Of a DNA stretch of 64,000 bases, positions 20,097 to 29,272 are shown in pieces. The notes below the pieces were generated by a model. That model did not search any database. It was not told the origin of the DNA and saw nothing but the letters and a program-made list of their open reading frames with translations. The DNA lies in assembly GCA_012271135.1 (NCBI GenBank), contig JAAXGZ010000064.1, forward strand, positions 1 through 64,000, in the 5' to 3' direction. This stretch comes from Caldilineales bacterium (GTDB lineage Bacteria > Chloroflexota > Anaerolineae > Caldilineales > Caldilineaceae). Within the stretch, counting starts at the first letter, position 1; each line of letters starts with the position of its first letter. The position numbers and the translations under genes are program-made.

Positions 20097-20519
20097 ATGC
20101 CCCTGGGTACCGCAAACCAAGTCATCGCCGGTGGCGGCTGCCACCACATCGCCCTCCAAACCCGTGACTGGGAGGCCTCGCTGAAGCTGTACCGGGATGT
20201 GCTGGGCATGCCGGTGTCCGCTCAATTCGGTACACCGGAACGGAGGGTTTGGCTTCTCGACATGGGTGACGGCAGTTTCATGGAACTGTTTGAACCCACT
20301 GCGGATACCCCGGCGCCCGGTACCGATGCGGCCAACGATCCCATCTTCCATTTCGCGCTGGCCACGTCGGACACCAAGGCCAGCATCGAACACGTACGGT
20401 CCGCTGGTTACGAAGTGACCGTGGAACCCAAGACGGTTGAACTTGGCGACATGACCGTAACGATTGCCTTCTTCAACGGTCCCAGCGGGGAGAGCATCGA
20501 GTTCTTCCAGGTGCACTGA
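20097..20519 (+). CDS. VOC (glyoxalase/bleomycin resistance) family protein
   Basis: GCHHIALQTRDWEASLKLYRDVLGM ... DGSFMELFE ... FFNGPSGESIEFFQVH. Confidence 0.88.
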   Translation: MPLGTANQVIAGGGCHHIALQTRDWEASLKLYRDVLGMPVSAQFGTPERRVWLLDMGDGSFMELFEPTADTPAPGTDAANDPIFHFALATSDTKASIEHVRSAGYEVTVEPKTVELGDMTVTIAFFNGPSGESIEFFQVH

Positions 20520-20647
20520 CAGCGGCGTCACCTGGTTGCCCGCGCATCGATGCCGCGGCGGCTGGCGCGACGCCACTTGAGGATTCTTGTTGACGGGGCC
20601 CTCCGCATCGGCGCTGCAAGTTGCGCGCTTCCGGAGAGAGGCTGGCT

Positions 20648-22885
20648 GTGACCGGGTTGCCGAACCTGGCCGATAAGGCGGCGGCCGAGGCCAGATCGCC
20701 GCTGAAGCTCTATGTGCAGGGTCCGTACGGCACCGGCAAGACCTCCTTGTCCCTGCACAGGTTGGCCTGGCTGCAACAAACCTTCCCGGCTGAGGGCTTC
20801 AGGACGGTGGTCCTCCTGCCGACCAACCTGTCGCGGCCCGAGTTCCGAAGACGGTGGCGCCCATTCGCCAACCGGACCGCCAACCAGCCGCGGATACTAA
20901 CGCCCCATCGCCTGGCCAGCACCGCGGTGACCCTGGCCTGGCCCGAGCTGGCGGTGGAAGCCGGCTTTGCAAAGCCGCTGGGCGAACCTGTCCCCATCAC
21001 CCGGGAACATGTGCAGTACATCCTCATCCCCCGTGTGAAGTCCCTGTTCCAAGAGGGCAGACTGGCGGGGGCTGCAGCCAAGTACAGCCGCAGGGAACGG
21101 AGGGTGGTGCGGGAGGCGATTGAAATCCTGCGGGCGTCCGCAATGTACAGGCTGACGTTCCAGGAGGCGCGGGACCGCCTGATCGACGGTCTTCAACCCG
21201 GACCCTATCGGGAAGGGGTTGCGGCATCCCTGACCAATGTCGCGGACCTCCTGGCAGACTTCCGGCGGTTCTGCCTGGCACACGGCCTGATCGACGAAAG
21301 CCTGCTGATCAGCCTGTTTTACCGGGTTATTGAACGTGAAGACCTCCTGCAAAGCTGCGTGCTGCCCACCTGTCGCCATTTGTTGGTCGAGAATCTAGAG
21401 GAACAGACCTACAACACCCACGTACTTATTCGAACCCTGGCACCCCATTTGGAATCACTCCTGGTCACGGTGGACGAAGATGCCGGTGTCAGGTACTTCG
21501 ACGGCGGATACCCCGAGGGCTGCGGCGATATCGCCGCATTGTGCGATCTGCGCGTTCGGACCGCCAATCCGTCCAATCCAATCCAGTCCCTTCTGGCCGA
21601 AGGGCTCAACGCGGCGCACAGAAACCGGGATCCTGCCCCGTCCGACGGCATCAACTGGGACGTGGATGGGCAGATCGAATTGCGTGCAACCGATGGCATG
21701 GCGAAGGGACCGCATGGCGGACGATTGGCCCACTCCAGCCACCAGCACAACATCGACATGCTCGCTGGGGCAGCGGATCTCGCGGCGAGTCTGATTGCGG
21801 CCGGCGTTGAACCCGGCGACATTGCCTTAGTGGCCCCGATCGTCACCAATCAAATGAGGGTGACCCTTAAGCAGCACCTTGCCGGTGCCGGCGCGAACCT
21901 GTACTCGCACCGTCCCAGCCGCGCCCTGCACGAAGAACCAGCCACGAGAGCATTGTTGTGTCTCGCCCGGATCGCCTATCCCGGGCTCGCTGCGAGAAAG
22001 CCCAGCGAACTTGACCTCCGCGTTGCGTTGATGAAGTCCATTAAGGGCCTAGCCGGCCTGGAGGCGTACCACTTGGCCAGGGCCTGGCTCCCCCACTGGG
22101 AGTCCGATGAAACGGGATTCATTCACTTGCCCGCCGGCGTTGGTGAACGGGTCGGTACAGCCCGTGGCCGGGACTGGGACGCACTAAGGAATTGGCTGGT
22201 TGCCTATCGGAGCGAGGAGAGTACATTTTCACTGCACGGATTTCTCGCCCGTCTAATCCACGAAGTGCTGAGCAAACCCCAGTATGGATTCGACCGTGAT
22301 CCGGAGGACATGCGAGTGGCCGCGCATCTGGCGCGTTCGGCTGCCGTGTTCAGGGAACTCGTACTAAAGCACGGAATCCATGCGGACTTGGCAACCGCCC
22401 CGGAGAACGGAGCCGCCGCGCTGTTCACGGATCTCGTGGAAGAGGGGTTGCTGGGCGATCCCTATGTCCCGGACGAGGATCCGCCCGGAGACGCCGTCTT
22501 CCTGGCCCCCGTGACATCCCTGCTGATGCGGTACCGGTCGTGGCGACACCAGATATGGCTGGACATCGGCAGCGAACTCTGGGGGCAACGCCTGCGCGGG
22601 CAACTGGCCCATCCATGGGTGCTGTCCCCCACGCGCGCGCATGCCGGCCCCTGGCGGGACGGGGAGGAAAGCCTGGTCAGCAGGATTCTTCTGAGCCGCT
22701 TCGTGATGGGCCTGGCGCGACGCACCCGCGATTGCGTGTGGCTTCTGCACTGCGACTACAACGAAAGAGGTGGCGAACAACGAGGTCCGTTGTTGCCCGT
22801 CTATCAGTACGTTGCAAATGCGGAAGGCGGAGACGGCTTGTCCCCTTCCCCGCACGGGGTGGTGCAGCCCCGGGACCGGTCATGA
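20648..22885 (+). CDS. Divergent UvrD/SF1-like P-loop protein (degenerate helicase)
   Basis: YVQGPYGTGKTSLSLHRL (Walker A), HLLVENLEEQT (Walker B-like), LLVTVDEDAGVRYFDGG (motif III-like), IALVAPIVTNQMRVTLKQHLAGAGANLYSHRP...ATRALLCLARIAYPG (UvrD C-terminal-like). GTG start at 20648 preceded by GGAGAG. Confidence 0.65.
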   Translation: MTGLPNLADKAAAEARSPLKLYVQGPYGTGKTSLSLHRLAWLQQTFPAEGFRTVVLLPTNLSRPEFRRRWRPFANRTANQPRILTPHRLASTAVTLAWPELAVEAGFAKPLGEPVPITREHVQYILIPRVKSLFQEGRLAGAAAKYSRRERRVVREAIEILRASAMYRLTFQEARDRLIDGLQPGPYREGVAASLTNVADLLADFRRFCLAHGLIDESLLISLFYRVIEREDLLQSCVLPTCRHLLVENLEEQTYNTHVLIRTLAPHLESLLVTVDEDAGVRYFDGGYPEGCGDIAALCDLRVRTANPSNPIQSLLAEGLNAAHRNRDPAPSDGINWDVDGQIELRATDGMAKGPHGGRLAHSSHQHNIDMLAGAADLAASLIAAGVEPGDIALVAPIVTNQMRVTLKQHLAGAGANLYSHRPSRALHEEPATRALLCLARIAYPGLAARKPSELDLRVALMKSIKGLAGLEAYHLARAWLPHWESDETGFIHLPAGVGERVGTARGRDWDALRNWLVAYRSEESTFSLHGFLARLIHEVLSKPQYGFDRDPEDMRVAAHLARSAAVFRELVLKHGIHADLATAPENGAAALFTDLVEEGLLGDPYVPDEDPPGDAVFLAPVTSLLMRYRSWRHQIWLDIGSELWGQRLRGQLAHPWVLSPTRAHAGPWRDGEESLVSRILLSRFVMGLARRTRDCVWLLHCDYNERGGEQRGPLLPVYQYVANAEGGDGLSPSPHGVVQPRDRS

Positions 22886-23496
22886 CAGGGGGAGCAGCCT
22901 ATTGGAACGAGCGGTACGCCCACGGCAGCACGCCTTGGGACACCGGCATCACCCCACCCGAAGTCGTTGCGTTCTGGAAAACCCATGGCGACCACTTTTC
23001 CCCGGACGCCCTGGTCGTGGATGTAGGTTGCGGCACGCAGACCAACCTCGGGTTCCTGGCCCAACGGGGCGTCCGTGCCATGGGTTTCGACTTGAGCCTG
23101 GTCGCCCTTCTTAGGGGACTGCCGCGTTACCGGGAGGCTCGGGCTGCAGGTTTGGGGGTGGGAGCCGCCGTCGCGTCCGCGACGGCCTGGCCGTGCCGGA
23201 CATCGGAGGCCAGCTATGTTCTCGATGTCGGCTGTCTGCACACACTTGAACCGGACCAGCGAAGTGCCTATGTCCTTGAACTGGCACGCGTGCTGAAACC
23301 AGGCGCCTGGTATCACCTGTTTTGCTTTCAGCGACTGTCGCCTGCACCGTCCGATCCGGAACAACGCAGGTTTTTCCTCAAGGGGGAACTGGAAACGTTG
23401 TTCGACGAACACTTTGTCACCGACTTGGAACAAGTGGACGAACAACCCCAGGACGGGAAACATGGCACGTGGAGGCTGATGCGCAGCAGAAGGTAA
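22882..23496 (+). CDS. Class I SAM-dependent methyltransferase
   Basis: YWNERYAHGSTPWDTGITPPEVV, LVVDVGCGTQTNLGFLAQRGVRAMGFDLS; ATGA overlap with upstream gene. Confidence 0.87.
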   Translation: MTGGAAYWNERYAHGSTPWDTGITPPEVVAFWKTHGDHFSPDALVVDVGCGTQTNLGFLAQRGVRAMGFDLSLVALLRGLPRYREARAAGLGVGAAVASATAWPCRTSEASYVLDVGCLHTLEPDQRSAYVLELARVLKPGAWYHLFCFQRLSPAPSDPEQRRFFLKGELETLFDEHFVTDLEQVDEQPQDGKHGTWRLMRSRR

Positions 23497-23669
23497 CCGC
23501 GGCCCTGGCCGTCCGTACCGCTTCCCGACCTTCGCCGACGGCAATTCAGCCGCGCGGGGCGGAAATGGTCCGGGCCGTCCCCAACAACAGGCGGTTCCCC
23601 GGTCCGTCTAACATTGAGCAACTGTTCAGGGAACAAACCTCGATCCCGCAACCAAAGGCAGCATGCACC

Positions 23670-24701
23670 ATGCCAGATTCCCAAACCCGATTTCGGTTGG
23701 ACAATTCCTTGGAGACCCTTTATGCCGGACGGGCTGCCGACCTGGCCTGCACCGCCGATGATCCCCGCTCCCTGAGGGCGTGGCAGGTCGCGACGCGGCG
23801 TCAAGTGAAGGCGATGCTGGGCATCGCGGACGTGCCAACTCCCCGCATCACGTCCAGGTCCCTGTTGCACAGGCGGGATCGGGGCCTCATCGAAGAAGAA
23901 AAGTGGCTGGTCGAGACCGACTCGGCTCCGGACATGCCCCTGTACTTGTTGCGACCAACCGCGTCCAGTCCCCGGGGCACACTGCTGGTCTTCCACGGAC
24001 ACAACCCGTCCGTCCAGACCATTCTGGGAAACTACCCGTCGAAAGAGGAGCAGAGGGAGGCCGAAGGACGCGACGGCAACTACGCCCAGCTGTTGGCCGA
24101 AGCCGGCTATCTAGTGTGTTCGGTGGAACAGCGGGGTTTCGGCGAACGGCAAAGCGGAACCCCTGTGCAGGACATTCCCAACTCGTGCCGGCACCAGTCG
24201 TTCTTCTACCAGATGTTGGGGCGCACCATGGTTGGGGAACGGTGCCTCGACGGCAAGGTCGCACTGGACTTCCTGACCACCATGGAGAACCCGGTGTCCG
24301 GCGACATCGGCATCACCGGCAACTCCGGCGGCGGAACGACGACACTCTGGCTGGCAGCCATCGACGATCGGCTCGCGGTGGCCGTGCCGGGATGCTACTT
24401 CTGCAGCTTCAAGGAGTCGATCATGGATATCCGGCACTGCGAATGCAACTATGTGCCCGGGTCCGCCGGTCGGCTCGACATGGGAGACTTGGCCGCCTTG
24501 ATTGCCCCGAGACCGCTCCGGTTCATCCAGGGGATCATGGATCCGATATTCCCGATCGACGCATCCCGCGCGGAATTTGCACGCACCGGGAAGGCCTACG
24601 AACTCCTGGAGGTTTCGGATCGGATCAGCATGTCCGAGTTCGAGACCGGCCACGCCTACAACGCGGGGGCCGCCGCCGATTGGTTCGATCGCTGGCTTTG
24701 A
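23670..24701 (+). CDS. Alpha/beta hydrolase (acetyl xylan esterase/dienelactone hydrolase-like)
   Basis: GTLLVFHGHNPS, CSVEQRGFGER, DIGITGNSGGGTTTLWLAAID (nucleophile elbow), FETGHAYNAGAAADWFDRWL. Confidence 0.85.
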   Translation: MPDSQTRFRLDNSLETLYAGRAADLACTADDPRSLRAWQVATRRQVKAMLGIADVPTPRITSRSLLHRRDRGLIEEEKWLVETDSAPDMPLYLLRPTASSPRGTLLVFHGHNPSVQTILGNYPSKEEQREAEGRDGNYAQLLAEAGYLVCSVEQRGFGERQSGTPVQDIPNSCRHQSFFYQMLGRTMVGERCLDGKVALDFLTTMENPVSGDIGITGNSGGGTTTLWLAAIDDRLAVAVPGCYFCSFKESIMDIRHCECNYVPGSAGRLDMGDLAALIAPRPLRFIQGIMDPIFPIDASRAEFARTGKAYELLEVSDRISMSEFETGHAYNAGAAADWFDRWL

Positions 24702-24960
24702 GCGTACCAACCGGCAAGATGGGCACGTGAGGACCGCAAGCGGTGCAGCCCCCGCGCGCGACGGATCCGGACCGCCAGGCAGTATGCATCGGCACTTGGC
24801 AAACGGGCCGACCCGGGGATTCCCAGCGGCCTGACTGCGGGAGGCCGAACCCGACCACCGTTTCCCGCACCTTCGTCCGGTAACCTACAATTCCCGTGCC
24901 GAGCCCATTTCCCGAAGCCCGGTCGTTCCCATCCCCTGCAACCCGCCCCGCGAGGTTTCC

Positions 24961-26361
24961 ATGGCCGCAGCGCAGTCACGTCCCAACCTGATCCTGATGG
25001 GTATCGATTCCATTCGTGCCGACCACATGAGCTGCTACGGCTACGAACGCCTGACAACCCCGCACCTGGACAAGTTCGCGGACAGCGGCGCCTTGTTCGA
25101 GAACACCATCAGCGCCCACATTCCGACCACATCGGCCTACGGTTCAATGTTGACCGGCCGCGACACGTTCGGAACGCAGGTTGTGGCCCTCCGCCACCGG
25201 GGAGGTCTGCGACCGGACATCAAGACGCTGCCGGAAATGCTGCGGGCCATCGGATACGACACCACGTGCGTCGGGTTCACGGGCAACCCCAGCGCGCGCG
25301 GCTTCGACACCTACCTGGACTATGCAGCCTGGGGCAGCTGGGCCACGGGACGCAGTCCCAAGGCCCAGAACCTGAACGAAGTTGCAGTACCCGAGCTGGA
25401 ACGCCTGGCGGCGGGCGACAGGCCCTTCTTTCTCTTCCTCCGGCACATGGATCCGCATGCCCCCTACCTGCCGCCGGCACCGTACGAAACGGCGTTCTAT
25501 CACGGCAACGAACTGGACCCCGGCAACCGCTCCATGGATCCGGTGATGGCGTTCAAGCCCTTCAGGGACTTCTTCCGCATGTGGATGCCGCCCGGCATCA
25601 CCGACAAGGACTACGTGATCGCGCAGTACGACGGCGCGATTGCGTACATGGATGCCTGCATCGCCACGCTGCTCGAATCGATCACCGCCTTGGGGCTGGA
25701 CGACAACACGCTGGTGGTGATCAACGGGGATCATGGCGAGACCCTCTACGACCACGAGTGCTGGTTCGACCACCACGGCATCTACGACAATGTGCTGCAC
25801 GTACCGCTGCTGATGCGGTTCCCCGACCGTGTTCCGGCGGGTCTGCGCCTGGCCGGCTACAACCAGCACAAGGACCTGGTCCCGACCATCCTCGACTATC
25901 TCGGGACGGAGACCGACCAGGATCTGGACGGGCGCAGTCTGCGCAAGCTGGTCGACGGGGAGATGGACACCTTCGAAACCGGTATTTACATCACCGAATG
26001 CACCTGGATGCGCAAGCACGGCTGGCGGACTCCGCAATTCAAGTACATGCATGCCCTGGAGCCGGATTTCCACTTCAAACCCGAAATCGAGCTGTATGAT
26101 TTGAGTGTGGATCCGGGGGAAGACCACAACATCGCACCGGAAAACCCCGAACTGTGCGACTACTTCGAAGGCCGGATCCAGGCCTGGATCGCCAAACGAG
26201 AGGCCGAGACCGGCCTGCCAAACCCAGTGCAGAACCAACCGCACTGGCATGGAAACATGGACATTGAATACTTCAGTTCGTCGCAGGAGGCCTACGACAC
26301 CCTGCACATCGGTGATCCCGTCCAGGGCCAGCGCCTGCAGGCGGGCGAGAGCAACGACTGA
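24961..26361 (+). CDS. Sulfatase-fold (alkaline phosphatase superfamily) hydrolase lacking the FGly Cys/Ser
   Basis: NLILMGIDSIRADHMSCYGYERLTTPHLD; nucleophile region AHIPTTSAYGSMLTG; VINGDHGETLYDHECWFDHHGIYDNVLHVPLLM. Confidence 0.88.
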   Translation: MAAAQSRPNLILMGIDSIRADHMSCYGYERLTTPHLDKFADSGALFENTISAHIPTTSAYGSMLTGRDTFGTQVVALRHRGGLRPDIKTLPEMLRAIGYDTTCVGFTGNPSARGFDTYLDYAAWGSWATGRSPKAQNLNEVAVPELERLAAGDRPFFLFLRHMDPHAPYLPPAPYETAFYHGNELDPGNRSMDPVMAFKPFRDFFRMWMPPGITDKDYVIAQYDGAIAYMDACIATLLESITALGLDDNTLVVINGDHGETLYDHECWFDHHGIYDNVLHVPLLMRFPDRVPAGLRLAGYNQHKDLVPTILDYLGTETDQDLDGRSLRKLVDGEMDTFETGIYITECTWMRKHGWRTPQFKYMHALEPDFHFKPEIELYDLSVDPGEDHNIAPENPELCDYFEGRIQAWIAKREAETGLPNPVQNQPHWHGNMDIEYFSSSQEAYDTLHIGDPVQGQRLQAGESND

Positions 26362-26432
26362 CAGTCCGCTCGGATTGCAGTCGACCGCGAATCGATTCCC
26401 TTGAACCGGACCAGAGGAGGAAATTGGCACCC

Positions 26433-27218
26433 ATGTTGAGCCAACGGCAAATCGATCAGTTCCACCGCGACGGCTTCCTGAACGCCGGCAAGGTCCTGTC
26501 CCAGGAGATCGTCGACCACCTCAACGCGGAGGTGATGCGAACCATTGAGGAAAGCGAAAACCCCGAAGTACGGCAACCCGTCAGTTGCCGCAACCTCAAT
26601 GTGAACGACGAGGAACCGGTGTGGCAAATCGTGGACATCTGGATCAGCTCGGAACCCTTTCGAGAACTGATTTTCCACCCGGACGTGACGCAAGGACTGG
26701 CACAGCTGACCGATGCCACCGAGTTGAGGATCTGGCACGACCAGATCCAATACAAGCCACCGCAGAAGGGCGGCGTCAACATGTGGCACCAGGACGCGCC
26801 GCTGTGGCCCATTATTGCGCCCATGACGGAAGTTACGGCCTGGATTGCGCTGGACGATGCGGGCATCGACAACGGCTGCATGAGCATGGTGCCCGGATCC
26901 CACAAATGGGGCGACAACATCGACTTCCTCCACACATTGGAGAACTATGAGGCGATGCCCTCCACCTTCAATGGTCATGACATTGAAGTCCGGCGTTGTC
27001 CGGTCCGGGCCGGCGAGGTCCACTACCACCACTCCCTGACCTGGCACGGCAGCCATGCCAACACCAGTGGTCGGCCACGGCGCGCCATTGCCCTCCACTA
27101 CATGACCCAGGAAACCACATTCGTGGCCAGCGGCGAGCACATCATGAAGCCCTATGTCACCGTCAACGATGGCGACCTGCTGCAGGGAGAGTATTTCCCG
27201 CGCGTCTATCCCCACTGA
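26433..27218 (+). CDS. Phytanoyl-CoA dioxygenase (PhyH) family Fe(II)/2-oxoglutarate oxygenase
   Basis: QIDQFHRDGFL start; MWHQDAPLWP (HxD); WHGSHANTSGRPRRAI distal His/Arg. AGGAGG ribosome-binding site upstream. Confidence 0.88.
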   Translation: MLSQRQIDQFHRDGFLNAGKVLSQEIVDHLNAEVMRTIEESENPEVRQPVSCRNLNVNDEEPVWQIVDIWISSEPFRELIFHPDVTQGLAQLTDATELRIWHDQIQYKPPQKGGVNMWHQDAPLWPIIAPMTEVTAWIALDDAGIDNGCMSMVPGSHKWGDNIDFLHTLENYEAMPSTFNGHDIEVRRCPVRAGEVHYHHSLTWHGSHANTSGRPRRAIALHYMTQETTFVASGEHIMKPYVTVNDGDLLQGEYFPRVYPH

Positions 27219-27257
27219 CCCGGGCCAACCGGGTCGACAGTCCAAAGGACCTTTCCC

Positions 27258-28244
27258 ATGCTCAACGTTGCCGTGGTCGGTATCGGGAACATCGGCCAAA
27301 ACCATTCCCGCATCTACCAGGCCCACCCGGACACGGAACTCGTGGCAGTGGTGGACGTCGTCGAAGCCGCCGCCACCGCCGGGGGCAAACGGTTCGGCGT
27401 TCCCCACTTTACGTCCATCCCGGACCTGCTCGCGAGCGATGTCCATGTGGATATGGCCAGCGTCTGCACCGCGGGCAAGGAAAACGGTGGCGACCACTAC
27501 GAGCCGACCATGGCCCTGCTTGGGGCCGGGATCCCGGTGCTGGGGGAGAAACCGATTTCCAACGAACTGCCCAAGGCACGGGAGATGGTGGCCCTGGCCA
27601 GGGAACGCAACTTGCGCTACGGCATCAATCTGAACCATCGTTTCACCCCCGCCGCCATTCGGGCCAAGGAGTGGGTGGACACCGGCCGCCTCGGCGAACT
27701 CAACATCATCAACATGACGATGTGGATCAACAACCCCAACGAGACGTCGGAGCACTTCCACATGCGGGCCCTGCATCCGCACTCCCTGGACGTGATGCGC
27801 TACTTCGCCGGCGACGTCGAGAAGGTGCAGGCGTTTTTCAAGAAGGGCAAGGGCCGTGCCATCTGGTCCAACGTGCAGGTCAATTTGCTCTTCCGGAACG
27901 GCGTCATCGGGCACCTGACCGGCAGCTACGACGCGGGAGGCAGCTTTGGCCTGGAGGCCCTCGAGGTTGTGGGCTCCGACGGTCGCTTCGTCCTGCGCGA
28001 AGCCTGCCAGCATCTGGAGTTCTACCCGCGCCACAGCATGGAAACCGAGTCCTACGCCTACCTGGGCGGCATGATGGCATTCCCGGAGACCTTCGACTCC
28101 CGGATCGCACGCTGGATCGAACAGAACAAGGCAGGCGCGGCACCCGAGGACATCGACGCCTCCGGCGAGGACGCCCTGCGGGTCCAGACCATCATCGAAG
28201 GGGCGATCGAGTCCTGGCACACCGGAAAAGTGGTGTCCGTCTAG
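27258..28244 (+). CDS. Gfo/Idh/MocA family oxidoreductase
   Basis: LNVAVVGIGNIGQNHSRIYQAHPDTELVAVVDV; GEKPISNELPKAREMVALA; GINLNHRFTPA. Confidence 0.92.
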   Translation: MLNVAVVGIGNIGQNHSRIYQAHPDTELVAVVDVVEAAATAGGKRFGVPHFTSIPDLLASDVHVDMASVCTAGKENGGDHYEPTMALLGAGIPVLGEKPISNELPKAREMVALARERNLRYGINLNHRFTPAAIRAKEWVDTGRLGELNIINMTMWINNPNETSEHFHMRALHPHSLDVMRYFAGDVEKVQAFFKKGKGRAIWSNVQVNLLFRNGVIGHLTGSYDAGGSFGLEALEVVGSDGRFVLREACQHLEFYPRHSMETESYAYLGGMMAFPETFDSRIARWIEQNKAGAAPEDIDASGEDALRVQTIIEGAIESWHTGKVVSV

Positions 28245-28284
28245 TCCGCTCCGGATCCCCCCATACAACATCAAAGGAGACCCC

Positions 28285-29082
28285 ATGCAGCTTGGCATCA
28301 ATTCGGTCCTTTTCGGAGGTCACGACCTGGAGACCGCCTTCAAGTACGCCAGGCGTGCTGGCTACGACGGCATTGAGCTGGCCGCCATCCCCGCAATGGC
28401 CGACCACTTAGACCTGGATCGATGGCAGGACCAGGCCGAGGACATCCGAAACCTGTCCCGAGCCTACGAATTGCCCCTGCTAGCGATGGAGCAGCCGAGT
28501 CAGGAGCCCGAGGTGATGGAGAAGGCCATGCAGGCCGCCGCCGAGATTGGCGTGCCCATCGTCAACTGCGGACCGGGCGGCGAAGCGGACAACGAGGAGA
28601 GCCTGCAGCAGTCCATCGAGTCTCTGGGACACCTGGCGGACCGGGCGGAGCACTACGGTGTAATCCTCTGCGTTAAGGCCCATGTGGGCAACGCCGTGTA
28701 CAACACGCCCACTACCCTGAAGGTTATGAAGGCCATCTCCAGTCAGGCTTTCGGCATCGACATGGACCCCAGCCACATCCACCGCGCGAACGAGAATCCC
28801 GTCGAAGCCATCGCGGCCGTAATCCAACGGGTAAAGCACGTTCACATCAGGGACTGCCGGGGGCGTCAGGAAGGCCCCGGCGATCCGGAAAACCAAGCCA
28901 ACGGCCGTGGCGACATCGATCTTCTGGGGTACATTCGCGTACTGCACGAACACGGCTACGACGGCCCCTTGAACCTGGAGGTGATTGGCGCCAGGGAGTA
29001 TGGCATTGCCGAATGCTGCGTGATTGCCGCAGAGGCCAAGGGCCACATGCAAGCCTGCCTGCAGGCTTGCGGAGCCCGTTGA
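28285..29082 (+). CDS. Sugar phosphate isomerase/epimerase (AP endonuclease 2/TIM-barrel)
   Basis: GINSVLFGGHDLETAFKYARRAGYDGIELAA; FGIDMDPSHIHRANENPVEAI; HVHIRDCRG; GPLNLEVIG. Confidence 0.9.
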   Translation: MQLGINSVLFGGHDLETAFKYARRAGYDGIELAAIPAMADHLDLDRWQDQAEDIRNLSRAYELPLLAMEQPSQEPEVMEKAMQAAAEIGVPIVNCGPGGEADNEESLQQSIESLGHLADRAEHYGVILCVKAHVGNAVYNTPTTLKVMKAISSQAFGIDMDPSHIHRANENPVEAIAAVIQRVKHVHIRDCRGRQEGPGDPENQANGRGDIDLLGYIRVLHEHGYDGPLNLEVIGAREYGIAECCVIAAEAKGHMQACLQACGAR

Positions 29083-29272
29083 GGACACTGGGACGGAATC
29101 CATGTGGGCGCCGGCTTGTGCCAACAGCCCGTTGACGGACACCCCAAGCTGACGAACAATCGCGCATGCGTCTCCGTGAGACATCCCCGCCTACGAACGC
29201 CGGACCGGACCTGTAGGGCCGGCGGTCTGGCCCGCTCGAATTATCCGGACTTCGCCTGCGGAGGCCCCTCCC

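Noticed and set aside
26292-28301. 669-aa - strand ORF opposite the PhyH/Gfo genes
   Set aside because: His/Val/Asp-rich composition typical of antisense translation; sense-strand genes have clear family motifs and ribosome-binding sites.
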